Under the pieces are notes generated by a model. It was not told where the DNA came from, searched no databases, and saw nothing but the letters and a program-made list of their open reading frames with translations. This document shows positions 17,007-25,246 of a stretch of DNA of 64,000 bases, one piece after another (the stretch's first letter is position 1; every line of letters starts with the position of its first letter). The translations under genes were made by a program, and so were the position numbers. The stretch spans positions 147,167-211,166 of the forward strand of contig JAFXCQ010000008.1 in NCBI GenBank assembly GCA_017521425.1. The letters are read 5' to 3'. This DNA is from Clostridia bacterium. Lineage in GTDB: Bacteria > Bacillota > Clostridia > Oscillospirales > Acutalibacteraceae.

Positions 17007-18080
17007 ATGGAAATAGAAATTATTGGGAAACCGAAGGTAATAATGTCAAATCCGCACAGTAAACACGGTTATTTTGCATGGCCTACTGCGGTTCGTTTGC
17101 AAAATGGAAAAATAGCTGTAGGGGCTTCCGGTTACAGATTGGAGCATATCTGTCCTTTTGGTAAGTCTGTTGTTTCATATAGTTCTGATAATGGTGAAAC
17201 ATACACACTTCCGGCACCTGTTATCGACACACCTCTTGATGACAGAGATGCGGGGATTTGCCCGTTTGGTGAGAGTGGAGTTGTTTTTACTACTTTCAAT
17301 AATTCTGCTGAAATGCAAAGAGAACATAACAAAGAAAATAGTTATGTTCAAAGTTATATAGATACAATTACCCCAAGTGATGAGAAAAAATATCTTGGTG
17401 CACTTTTCAGAATAAGCAAGGATTGTGGTGCAACATTCGGCGAAATTCACCACTCACCAATAACATCTCCACACGGACCTATAGAACTTCGTGATGGTAC
17501 TGTTTTATGGGCGGGTACAGTTTTCGAGGATATTTTTGCGGGTATTGAAATTCGTCGTCTTAATACAGAAACCGGTGAAACCGAGCTTGTTGGTAAAATT
17601 ATTTCGTCTGATAAAAATGTTGTTCTTAATGAGCCACATATGCTCGAATTACCAAATGGCAGACTTATCTGCCATATCCGTGCAGAAAACAGAGAGCTTT
17701 TTGACGGTGGGGAAGAAAAACTTTTTACTGTTTTTCAGAGTATTTCTGATGATGGTGGTAAAACCTGGACTGAGCCGGAAATGATTCTCCCAAAAGATGG
17801 CGGAGCACCGCCACACTTGTTTTTATTAAGTTCAGGTGTACTTATTTCTACTTACGGAAGAAGAAAGCAGCCTTACGGAATTATGGTTATGATAAGTACT
17901 GATAACGGCGAAACATGGGAAAAGGATATTCGCCTTTATGAAAATATAGTAAGTGATGACATAGGCTATCCTACAACAGTTGAGCTTCCCGATGGTGATT
18001 TGATTACTGTTTTTTACGCAACTGATTCTGAAGAAGAACCGTGTGTTATAATGCAGCAAAAGTGGAGACTTACGGTTTGA
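17007..18080 (+). CDS. Sialidase-fold (BNR/Asp-box) glycosidase-like protein
   Basis: 357 aa. The ATG at 17007 is chosen because TGGGG lies 6 nt upstream; an ATG at 16995 has none. Four Asp boxes mark a six-bladed propeller: SSDNGETY (59-66), SKDCGATF (137-144), SDDGGKTW (about 247-254) and STDNGETW (about 297-304). Early RLQNGKIAVGASG and late TVELPDGDLITVFYA fit exo-sialidase-type proteins (GH33-like). No signal peptide, so it would act on imported oligosaccharides or serve a non-sialidase role. First gene of a probable cluster with a reductase and Gfo/Idh genes downstream. I did not assign the catalytic Arg triad with confidence. Confidence 0.75.
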   Translation: MEIEIIGKPKVIMSNPHSKHGYFAWPTAVRLQNGKIAVGASGYRLEHICPFGKSVVSYSSDNGETYTLPAPVIDTPLDDRDAGICPFGESGVVFTTFNNSAEMQREHNKENSYVQSYIDTITPSDEKKYLGALFRISKDCGATFGEIHHSPITSPHGPIELRDGTVLWAGTVFEDIFAGIEIRRLNTETGETELVGKIISSDKNVVLNEPHMLELPNGRLICHIRAENRELFDGGEEKLFTVFQSISDDGGKTWTEPEMILPKDGGAPPHLFLLSSGVLISTYGRRKQPYGIMVMISTDNGETWEKDIRLYENIVSDDIGYPTTVELPDGDLITVFYATDSEEEPCVIMQQKWRLTV

Positions 18081-18164
18081 TTTAAAATCCAATGAAGAAA
18101 TCCTGAAATCATTTCTTCTGACTCTATAGCAATAGCAAAAATCAGATAGAAAAGAGGGCAAAAA

Positions 18165-18944
18165 ATGAGTGAATCATTAAAACTGAAACTACCCAAAAAC
18201 AGGCCTGTTGAAAAGCTTCCATTCGGTGGATTAACCGCAAATATGTTAAGAATAGTGGCTATTTTACTTATGTTAAGCGACCATATTTGGGCGACTTATA
18301 TGAGCTTTGGTAACTGGATGACTTACATTGGCAGAATGGCTTTCCCGATTTTTGCTTTTCAGATTGCAGAGGGCTTTGTACATACTTCAAATTTCAAGAA
18401 ATATGCATTAAGACTTTTGGGCTTTGCAGTAATTACAGAAATTCCATTTAATCTTTTTTATAGTAGTAGATGGTTTAACCCATATCACCAGAATGTATTA
18501 TTTACGCTTCTTTTAGGGTTACTTGCCATATATGTAATAGATAATTTAAAGAAAAATCATACACCGAAAAACGTTGCATTATCTGTATTATGGCTATTGC
18601 TTATTTGTGTTGGTTCTGTTTTAGGTTTTGTAGATTACGGATTTTCGGGTTTTTTAATGGTCGTAATGTTCTATGTTTTAAGAGATTTCCCTTTTGCATT
18701 TCTTGCTCAATTAGTAGCAATGGTACTTATAAATATTGTATTCTTCGAGGGTCAGGTTGTGCCTGTTGAAATCTTCGGCAAAATATTTGAAATTCCAACA
18801 CAGGGCTTTGCAGTTTTCGCTCTTATACCAATCTGGCTTTATGGTGGTAAAAAAGGGCGTTCAAGCAAAATTATGCAGTATGGTTTCTACGCCTTTTACC
18901 CTGTTCATATGATTATTCTTTATTTAATTAAATTTTTTGCATAG
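18165..18944 (+). CDS. TraX-like membrane acyltransferase family protein
   Basis: 259 aa with about seven or eight hydrophobic helices. NMLRIVAILLMLSDHIWATY with the Asp-His pair, IGRMAFPIFAFQIAEGFVHT, ITEIPFNLFY and QNVLFTLLLGLLAIY match the TraX family, named for the F-plasmid pilin N-acetylase. In Clostridia chromosomal members are common and of unknown substrate, probably surface-polymer acylation. The Asp-His at about residue 40 is the likely catalytic or conserved site. It is 84 nt after the sialidase-fold gene and 10 nt before the reductase, with no conjugation genes near. Confidence 0.85.
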   Translation: MSESLKLKLPKNRPVEKLPFGGLTANMLRIVAILLMLSDHIWATYMSFGNWMTYIGRMAFPIFAFQIAEGFVHTSNFKKYALRLLGFAVITEIPFNLFYSSRWFNPYHQNVLFTLLLGLLAIYVIDNLKKNHTPKNVALSVLWLLLICVGSVLGFVDYGFSGFLMVVMFYVLRDFPFAFLAQLVAMVLINIVFFEGQVVPVEIFGKIFEIPTQGFAVFALIPIWLYGGKKGRSSKIMQYGFYAFYPVHMIILYLIKFFA

Positions 18945-18954
18945 GGGGATTAGA

Positions 18955-19866
18955 GTGTATAGTATCGACTTTGGTAAAAGTGGGATAAAGGTGCCGACAA
19001 TTGCAGTCGGTTGTATGCGAATAAGTGACAAAACCGAAAAAGAAGTGTCAGAGTTTGTTGATACTGCTTTGAGTAATGAGGCAAACTTTTTTGACCATGC
19101 AGATATTTACGGTGGTGGTAAAAGTGAAGAAGTTTTCGGTAAAGCGATTGCATCTTTAGATAGAGAAAAACTTTTAATCCAGACTAAATGTGGCATCCGC
19201 AAAGGTTTTTTCGATTTTTCTTACGACCACATTATAAATTCTGTTGATGGAAGCCTCAGAAGACTTGGTACAGATTACATAGATGTTTTACTTCTCCACA
19301 GACCAGATGCTCTTATGGAGCCCCAGGAAGTAGCAAGGGCATTTGATTATTTAAAAACCTCTGGTAAAGTCCGTTATTTTGGTGTTTCAAATCAAAATCC
19401 TCATCAGATGGCACTTTTGCAAAATTCTTTAAATGTTCCGATTTGTGCAAATCAATTGCAGTTTGGTGTTATGCACACACCTATGATTGATTTTGGTGTG
19501 AATGTAAATATGCAGAATGACGCAGGTGTAAACAGAGATGCGGGGAATATAGAATATTGCAGACTTAATAATATTACAATTCAACCGTGGTCACCAATGC
19601 AACACGGATTTTTCAAAGGTTGTTATATAGACAACGAAAAATTCCCTGAGCTTAACGAAACACTTAAAAGAATCGGCGAAAAATATGGTGTTTCAAAAAC
19701 TACAATAGCATTCAGTTGGATACTTCGTCACCCTGCAAAAATGCAACCTGTTACAGGTACTACAAATTTAACAAGACTTAAAGATTGCATTAAATCAACT
19801 GAAATAAAAATCACCCGTGAGGAATGGTACGAAATTTACCGTTCTGCAGGGAATATATTACCATAA
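18955..19866 (+). CDS. Aldo/keto reductase
   Basis: NAD(P)H-dependent reduction of a sugar or other carbonyl. 303 aa. The GTG at 18955 is preferred: AGGGGG precedes it by 6 nt, and the upstream ATG would read through the end of the previous gene. Seen: VGCMRIS, ANFFDHADIYGGGKSEE (catalytic Asp and Tyr), LLIQTKCGIR (catalytic Lys), DYIDVLLLHRPD (catalytic His), RYFGVSNQNPHQM and IQPWSPM. The C-terminal PVTGTTNLTRLKDCIK binds the cofactor phosphate end. Likely co-transcribed with the TraX-like gene and the beta-helix gene. Confidence 0.95.
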   Translation: MYSIDFGKSGIKVPTIAVGCMRISDKTEKEVSEFVDTALSNEANFFDHADIYGGGKSEEVFGKAIASLDREKLLIQTKCGIRKGFFDFSYDHIINSVDGSLRRLGTDYIDVLLLHRPDALMEPQEVARAFDYLKTSGKVRYFGVSNQNPHQMALLQNSLNVPICANQLQFGVMHTPMIDFGVNVNMQNDAGVNRDAGNIEYCRLNNITIQPWSPMQHGFFKGCYIDNEKFPELNETLKRIGEKYGVSKTTIAFSWILRHPAKMQPVTGTTNLTRLKDCIKSTEIKITREEWYEIYRSAGNILP

Positions 19867-19881
19867 GGGGATAGTCGAGCT

Positions 19882-21519
19882 ATGAAGAAATTAAATAAAA
19901 TTTTATGTTTAGTAATTGCACTTATTGTTGTATTAAGTAGTGTCAGTGTTTCTGCTTTTGCATTAGGAAATTCTAAAAATTATTACTATTTTGATGCTAT
20001 AAATGGTGATGATAGAAACAGCGGTACAGATATAAATAACCCTATAAAAACAATTGATGGACTTAAAAACCTTGAGATAGGTCCGGGTACACACTTTTTA
20101 TTTAAAAATGGTGGTGAATACGAGTGCGCTGTATTGCTCACCTGTAATGGTACAAAAGAAAATCCTGTTGTTATATCTTCTTATGGTGAGGGCGAAAGAG
20201 CAATTTTAAAAACAGATGAAAAAACAGAGGTTTTTCGCCTTTTTGACTGTTCTTATGTAACAATTTCAGATTTACATATTAAAGCACCTAATGGTGGCGG
20301 TATCTGGATTGATACATTAAATCAGACTTCTGAAGGCATTATTATTGATAATGTTTATTTTGAAGATATGCAGAATTACAAGGTTCATAGCCGTGATGAT
20401 AACACAAACGGTGCGGCAGTCGGTAGAGCGGCAGTTATGGTTAAAGGTCTTCCTGCAAGGTCAAGATATGCTGTGAATAACCTTACAATAAGAAACTGTG
20501 AAGTGTATAACTGTGCTAACGGTTTTATGATTTGGGGTTCGTGGAATGACCAGCAACTCCCTTGGTGTGAAACTGAAGAAGAAATTGACCCTGTTTATAA
20601 CGAGGGCTTACTCATTGAAAATTGCTATTTTCACGAGATGGATGCTGAAGCAGTTATAGTTGGTATGTGTGACGGTGCTTTGGTTACAAATTGCCGTGCA
20701 ATAAACTGTTGTCAGGGCGAGGGCATTGACGAACTCGGCGAAATTGAATATTTTACTGCGGCAATGTGGTTCTGGGGTAGCGAAAACAGTACTATTCAAT
20801 ACTGTGAAATAGCAGGTCAGAAAAATGTTGGTGACGGTATGGCAGTTGACTTTGACTCTCATACAAATAACTGCACTTATCAGTATATTTATTCTCACGA
20901 TAATGTTCGTTTTATGTGTAACAACCCTAATTATAGCGGTCATCACGGAAACACAGTGCGTTACTGTCTTTCTGTAAATGACAACAAAGGTCGTTCAACA
21001 ACTGCAGTAGGTAGTTGCGGTGAACATGAGTTTAGTTTTTACAACAACACAATTATAAACTGCGCTGATTTTCAATTAAAAAATATGTATAACTCATACG
21101 TTGCAAATAATATATTTGTTCTTGAAGATGGTCACCATTTTGCTTATGATTTCGATCCGCTTGACGAGCGAGGTAATGCTTATGACAACAACTGTTATTA
21201 CAATGCAATGTCACCACTCGTTGATCCTGATTCTTTAAATATTAACCCTGGTTTTGTAGGTAAAAAGGCTTCTGATATAAATAGCTTTATACTTAAAGAT
21301 GATTCACCGCTTATTGGGGCAGGGGTTGAAATTGAAGATGATGTAACAACAGACTTTTTCGGTAATGAAATTACAAGTACAAATATTGGTTGTTATGGTG
21401 GTACTGGCATAGAGACAGAGTCTCCTTATCAGTTTGAAATTTTTGAAATGAAAATGCTCCGACATCTTATGGATGCTATTTCAACACTTTTACAGGAAAT
21501 AATGGGTATGTTTGATTGA
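19882..21519 (+). CDS. Secreted right-handed beta-helix protein
   Basis: 545 aa, with AAGGGGA upstream. Signal peptide at residues 1-28 (ILCLVIALIVVLSSVSVSAFA). The start YYYFDAINGDDRNSGTDINNPIKTIDGL is the usual opening of DUF1565/pectate-lyase-like helices. Successive coils carry NNLTIRNCEVYNCANGF, GLLIENCYFHEM, NSTIQYCEIAG, EFSFYNNTIINC and YNSYVANNIFV, ending NINPGFVG. The last about 35 residues (EMKMLRHLMDAISTLLQEI) form an amphipathic helix of unknown use. Probably a polysaccharide lyase or glycosidase of uncharged or acidic glycans; catalytic residues were not assigned. Confidence 0.8.
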   Translation: MKKLNKILCLVIALIVVLSSVSVSAFALGNSKNYYYFDAINGDDRNSGTDINNPIKTIDGLKNLEIGPGTHFLFKNGGEYECAVLLTCNGTKENPVVISSYGEGERAILKTDEKTEVFRLFDCSYVTISDLHIKAPNGGGIWIDTLNQTSEGIIIDNVYFEDMQNYKVHSRDDNTNGAAVGRAAVMVKGLPARSRYAVNNLTIRNCEVYNCANGFMIWGSWNDQQLPWCETEEEIDPVYNEGLLIENCYFHEMDAEAVIVGMCDGALVTNCRAINCCQGEGIDELGEIEYFTAAMWFWGSENSTIQYCEIAGQKNVGDGMAVDFDSHTNNCTYQYIYSHDNVRFMCNNPNYSGHHGNTVRYCLSVNDNKGRSTTAVGSCGEHEFSFYNNTIINCADFQLKNMYNSYVANNIFVLEDGHHFAYDFDPLDERGNAYDNNCYYNAMSPLVDPDSLNINPGFVGKKASDINSFILKDDSPLIGAGVEIEDDVTTDFFGNEITSTNIGCYGGTGIETESPYQFEIFEMKMLRHLMDAISTLLQEIMGMFD

Positions 21520-21541
21520 TAATCTTATAAAAGGTGAAATT

Positions 21542-22030
21542 ATGAACGGTTTAACAAGACGTGAAAAACTTATTACAGATATTGATAAAGTTATTGAGAT
21601 TTTAGATAAATCAAAAATAGTGCATTTAGGAATGGTTGATGGTGACGAGCCTTATGTTGTACCTATGAATTACGGCTACACTTACGTAAATGAGAAACTT
21701 ACTATTTGGCTTCATGGCGCTACAACAGGCAGAAAACTTGATATTATAAGAAAAAATCCTAAAGTGTTTTTTGAAATGGAATGTGATTTAATTCCGTTTG
21801 ATGGTGATGTAGCCTGTAAATATGGTTTAAGTTATTCTTCACTTATGGGTAAAGGTATTGCAACAATTATTGAAGATTCTGAAGAAAAGCAAAAAGCACT
21901 TTCTGTTTTAATGAAAACACAGGTGAATATGGATTTTCAGTTTAATGAAAAGTTAGCATCTGTTGTGGGAATAATAAAGATTGAAGTTTCAGAATTTACT
22001 GCAAAACACAGACCAATACCAACAAAATAA
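21542..22030 (+). CDS. Pyridoxamine 5'-phosphate oxidase-fold flavoprotein (NimA-like)
   Basis: 162 aa. The ATG at 21542 follows AAAGGTGA; the upstream in-frame ATG would overlap the beta-helix gene. LITDIDKVIEILDKSKIVHLGMVDGDEPYVVPMNYGY and IWLHGATTGRKLDIIRKNP (short motifs HLGMVDGDEPYVVP, LHGATTGRK) are the FMN-binding split-barrel signature of the NimA/5-nitroimidazole reductase-like group. It ends HRPIPTK. Its substrate is unknown; nitroimidazole resistance should not be read from this alone. 22 nt after the beta-helix gene, likely the same transcript. Confidence 0.88.
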   Translation: MNGLTRREKLITDIDKVIEILDKSKIVHLGMVDGDEPYVVPMNYGYTYVNEKLTIWLHGATTGRKLDIIRKNPKVFFEMECDLIPFDGDVACKYGLSYSSLMGKGIATIIEDSEEKQKALSVLMKTQVNMDFQFNEKLASVVGIIKIEVSEFTAKHRPIPTK

Positions 22031-22119
22031 TTTTTATTTTCTGGAAAAATGTATTTACAAATTTTAACAATGTGATAAAATAGAATTGCTGATTTTATGT
22101 TACCAATGGAGGTATTACT

Positions 22120-23379
22120 ATGGAGAAAAAAATTAAATTCGGTATATTCGGGTTAGGTCGTGGTAGCGGTTTCTACGACGGAGTAAAAGCAAATAATGGT
22201 GAAGTTGTTGCTGTTTGCGATTTTGATGAAGAAAAACTCAAAAAAGCAAGAGAAGACCACGAGGGTATTGCTACATATACAGATTTTGATGAATTTATAA
22301 ATCACGAGGGATTAGAGGCAGTTTTCCTTTGCAACTATTTCCACGAGCACACTCCGTATGCTATTAAAGCATTAGAAAAGAATATTCACGTTTTAAGTGA
22401 ATGTACTTCAAATATTTCAATGGGCGAAGGTGTAGCTTTAGTCAGAGCAGTTGAAAAAAGCAACGCTTACTATATGATTGCTGAAAACTATCCATTTATG
22501 AAATTTAATCAGGAAATGCGAAAAGTTTATCAGTCAGGTGTTTTGGGTAAAGCTTTATTTGCAGAGGGTGAATATAATCATCCTATTCTTAAACAGGAGG
22601 ATATAAATAAATATTGCCCGTCTTCAAAGCACTGGAGATATCATATCCCACGAATTTATTATATTACTCACTCTTTAGGTCCACTTATGTATATTACTGG
22701 TGCATTCCCAAAAAGAGTAACTGCAATGCCAATTTTCGGACCACTTAATGAAGAAAATGGCGGCGGTAGTCTTTATTGGAGATTGCCTGACAGAAGTGCG
22801 GTTGTTACTTGTCTTAATGATGATGATTCTGTATTCCGTGTAACAGGCTGGTCACACTTCGGCGGTCACGCTAATACTTACAGAGTTTGCGGTGAATTGG
22901 GTCAGATTGAAAATCTTCGTGCAGAAGATGGTAAGGTTCTTCTTTCATTTAATGAAGAACATACTCCGGAAGGTATGGAGAGAGTATCAAGTTACGAAGC
23001 TGATTTTGAACCAGAAGCAAAAGAAGCAGCAGAAAAAGCTGGTCACGGCGGTGGCGACTTCTTCATTGTTCGTGAATTCTTCAACAGTATCCGTGAAAAC
23101 AGAAAGCCTATGTTTGACGAATATTTTGCAACAACAATGGCTTCAGTTGCAATTCTCGGTCACAGAAGTGCTATGGAATATGGTACACCTTATGATATTC
23201 CTGACTTCAGAAAAGAAGAAGACAGAAAGAAGTGGGAAAATGACTTCTTGACACCTTGCTATGATTCAAAGGGTAACCCACCAACAATTGCTAATACAGA
23301 AAGAAAAGAATATATTCCGACAGAAGAAAGTATGAAGGAATATGATGAAGCAATCAAGAAGTTCAGAGCCTCAAAATAA
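22120..23379 (+). CDS. Gfo/Idh/MocA-family oxidoreductase
   Basis: 419 aa, ribosome site GGAGGT. The Rossmann start is FGIFGLGRGSGFYDGVKAN followed by EVVAVCDFDEEKL. The sugar dehydrogenase EC-type motif appears as HVLSECTSNISMGEGV, and the C-terminal substrate domain contains HWRYHIPRIYYITHSLGPL. It probably oxidises or isomerises a cyclic sugar or inositol with NAD(P). A short spacer with a plausible promoter (TTTACA/TAAAAT near 22057-22084) precedes it, so it may be transcribed separately from the cluster. The substrate may be linked to the beta-helix and sialidase-fold proteins upstream, which is inference. Confidence 0.92.
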   Translation: MEKKIKFGIFGLGRGSGFYDGVKANNGEVVAVCDFDEEKLKKAREDHEGIATYTDFDEFINHEGLEAVFLCNYFHEHTPYAIKALEKNIHVLSECTSNISMGEGVALVRAVEKSNAYYMIAENYPFMKFNQEMRKVYQSGVLGKALFAEGEYNHPILKQEDINKYCPSSKHWRYHIPRIYYITHSLGPLMYITGAFPKRVTAMPIFGPLNEENGGGSLYWRLPDRSAVVTCLNDDDSVFRVTGWSHFGGHANTYRVCGELGQIENLRAEDGKVLLSFNEEHTPEGMERVSSYEADFEPEAKEAAEKAGHGGGDFFIVREFFNSIRENRKPMFDEYFATTMASVAILGHRSAMEYGTPYDIPDFRKEEDRKKWENDFLTPCYDSKGNPPTIANTERKEYIPTEESMKEYDEAIKKFRASK

Positions 23380-23576
23380 TTAAAAATTAAGAATGAAAAA
23401 TTAAAAATTGAGGGACCTGCGGTCGGTATTATAAAATTTATAACAAAAACTACATTCTCTCATTTGAAGATTATCTATAAATCTGAAAATGAAAGAATGT
23501 AGTTGTTTTTATATAATATAATGCCAACGCAGTTCCGAAATTCTCAATTCTCCATTTTCAATTTTTAATTAAAATT
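23380..23576. repeat. MITE-like spacer with AT-rich inverted ends
   Basis: The left end (23380-23412, words AATTAAAAATT, GAATGAAAAATT) is mirrored imperfectly at 23541-23575. Inside are a GGACCTGCGGTC motif, a long hairpin terminator, and at 23522-23539 an 18-bp piece of the 49-bp repeat seen at 7350-7367. Confidence 0.65.
23447..23510 (+). terminator. Long hairpin with T-run after the Gfo/Idh gene
   Basis: AACTACATTCT at 23448-23458 pairs with AGAATGTAGTT at 23494-23504, and CATTT with AAATG inside, followed by GTTTTTAT. It is the probable terminator of the Gfo/Idh gene. Confidence 0.65.
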
Positions 23577-23614
23577 TGATACTGTCAGTCTATAAAATTT
23601 GAAAGGTTAAGAAA

Positions 23615-23977
23615 ATGAACAGGGAAGATTTCCAGAAATTTATAGAAGAAAAATACGGTGTTTTGCCTGAATACCCGTGGGCGAGTTCGCCGTCATTTGC
23701 AGTTTTTCGACACGATAATAATAAAAAGTGGTTTGCGGTTGTTATGAATATTACAAAAGATAAATTAGGACTTGATTCAACTGAAAAAATTGATGTCGTA
23801 AATTTAAAATGCGATCCGATTATGAATGTGACAACTGAAACAGGTGTTTTCCCTGCGTATCATATGAGTAAAACCCACTGGATTTCAGTTTGTCTTGACG
23901 GTAGTGTAGATGAAGATAAAATCAAATGGCTTTTAGATTTGAGTTTTGATTTGACGTTTAAACGTAGTTGCAAGTAG
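23615..23977 (+). CDS. MmcQ/YjbR family protein
   Basis: 120 aa, AAAGG upstream. The small MmcQ/YjbR (CyaY-like fold) family is recognised by the opening MNREDFQKFIEEKYG, the WFAVVMNITKDKLGL strand-turn, VVNLKCDPIM and AYHMSKTHWISVCLDG. Members are DNA-binding by annotation, but no enzymatic activity is known. It is a single gene between a repeat spacer and the azlCD pair; 73 nt and a weak promoter-like TTGAAA/TAAAAT separate it from azlC. Confidence 0.88.
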   Translation: MNREDFQKFIEEKYGVLPEYPWASSPSFAVFRHDNNKKWFAVVMNITKDKLGLDSTEKIDVVNLKCDPIMNVTTETGVFPAYHMSKTHWISVCLDGSVDEDKIKWLLDLSFDLTFKRSCK

Positions 23978-24050
23978 GAAGTTTTGCTTGAAAAATATAG
24001 AATATATGTTAAAATATGTTTATAATTAAAACAAAAACGAAGGTCAGGTT

Positions 24051-24782
24051 ATGAACGAAATAAACAGTTTTAAAAAGGGGATAAAAGCAGGGTTTCCGAT
24101 TTGTGTCGGGTATTTTCCGGTATCATTCGCGTTCGGGATATTTTCTGTTGAAAACGGTCTTTCGGTATTACAGGCGGTTTTAATTTCTCTTACAAATTTA
24201 ACATCAGCGGGGCAATTAGCGGCAGTGCCTATAATGGTTGGCGGTGGTACTATAATTGAGCTTATATTATCACAGCTCGTGATAAACTCCAGATATTCTT
24301 TAATGTCGGTATCACTTTCACAAAAACTCGGAAAAAGTGTTAAAATGCCCCACAGATTTTTAATTGCATTCGGTAATACCGATGAGATTTTTGCAGTTGC
24401 ATCTTCTAACAAAGAAAAAGTCGGTTTTAAATATATGGTAGGGTTAATTTTAACACCGGTAATAGGTTGGGTGTCAGGTACATTAACAGGTGCTATTGCG
24501 GGTAATATTTTACCTGAAATAGTAATTTCTGCGTTAGGTCTTGCAATTTATGGTATGTTTATTGCAATTGTAGTACCTGTTATTAAAGAGGAAAAATGGA
24601 CTGCACTCTGCGTTGCAACATCAATTGTATTAAGTTGCATTTTTTACTACGCACCTGTTTTAAAGGAAGTTCCGACAGGCTTTACTGTAATAATATGTGC
24701 AGTTGTAGCAAGTGCTTTGTTTGCATTTATAAAGCCAATTACTATTGAAGAAATAAAAGAAGAGGTGGAAAATAATGGATAA
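24051..24782 (+). CDS. azlC: Branched-chain amino acid exporter subunit AzlC
   Basis: Large subunit of the AzlCD (LIV-E type) exporter for branched-chain amino acids. 243 aa with several membrane helices. The N-terminal FKKGIKAGFPICVGYFPVSFAFGI motif and SAGQLAAVPIMVGGGT are typical, as is NSRYSLMSVSLSQKL. The next gene, azlD, overlaps its end by 8 nt, the usual pairing and a sign of translational coupling. Confidence 0.95.
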   Translation: MNEINSFKKGIKAGFPICVGYFPVSFAFGIFSVENGLSVLQAVLISLTNLTSAGQLAAVPIMVGGGTIIELILSQLVINSRYSLMSVSLSQKLGKSVKMPHRFLIAFGNTDEIFAVASSNKEKVGFKYMVGLILTPVIGWVSGTLTGAIAGNILPEIVISALGLAIYGMFIAIVVPVIKEEKWTALCVATSIVLSCIFYYAPVLKEVPTGFTVIICAVVASALFAFIKPITIEEIKEEVENNG

Positions 24783-25092
24783 CACCAAATTTTTTATTTA
24801 TCTTTTAGTTATGGCAGGGGTTACATATCTTGTCAGAATGGTACCATTAGTACTTGTAAATAAGCCGATTAAGAATAAATACATTTTATCATTTCTTTAC
24901 TATGTGCCATATACAGTTTTAAGCGTAATGACAGTACCTGCTTGTTTTTATGCTACAAATTCTTATATAAGTGCAATAGTCGGTTTCGTAGTTGCCGTAG
25001 TTGCGGCATTATTTAAACGAAGCCTTGTTCAGGTTGCAGTTTTCTCGTGCGTAGCGGTGTTTGTGGTGGAGATGATAATGAATTCCATATAA
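24775..25092 (+). CDS. azlD: Branched-chain amino acid exporter subunit AzlD
   Basis: Small AzlD subunit, 105 aa with about four hydrophobic helices. TYLVRMVPLVLVNKPIKNK and FLYYVPYTVLSVMTVPA match the family. The start overlaps the azlC end and has GAGG about 5-8 nt upstream within azlC. A strong terminator follows directly, so azlCD is a two-gene unit. Confidence 0.93.
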   Translation: MDNTKFFIYLLVMAGVTYLVRMVPLVLVNKPIKNKYILSFLYYVPYTVLSVMTVPACFYATNSYISAIVGFVVAVVAALFKRSLVQVAVFSCVAVFVVEMIMNSI

Positions 25093-25098
25093 AAAGAA

Positions 25099-25140
25099 AA
25101 TCACTCGAAAAACTTGTGTTTTCGAGTGGTTTGTTGCTTT
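25099..25140 (+). terminator. azlCD terminator
   Basis: AATCACTCGAAAA and TTTTCGAGTGGTT pair around ACTTGTG, then TTGTTGCTTT. Confidence 0.8.
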
Positions 25141-25149
25141 ATACTAAAA

Positions 25150-25238
25150 TGATTTGGCTTACGCCATGAATTGCATAAATGCATGAATTGTTTCACATGA
25201 TTTGATTTGCCATATAATGCCGTTAGGCAAATCATTAG
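25150..25238. repeat. Mini-palindrome array, ATGATTTG/ATGAATTG type
   Basis: ATGATTTG, ATGAATTG (twice), ATGATTTG and the mirrored CAAATCAT words are separated by palindromes GGCTTACGCC, GCATAAATGC and TGCCGTTAGGCA. It lies between the azlCD terminator and the fumarase stop. Confidence 0.7.
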
Positions 25239-25246
25239 TATTGTTA

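Noticed and set aside
18165..18944. Evidence for a conjugative element from the TraX-like gene
   Set aside because: No other transfer, relaxase or integration genes are nearby; chromosomal TraX-family genes are common in Clostridia.
21542..22030. Nitroimidazole resistance gene
   Set aside because: Only the general split-barrel flavoprotein family is supported; resistance function cannot be read from sequence.
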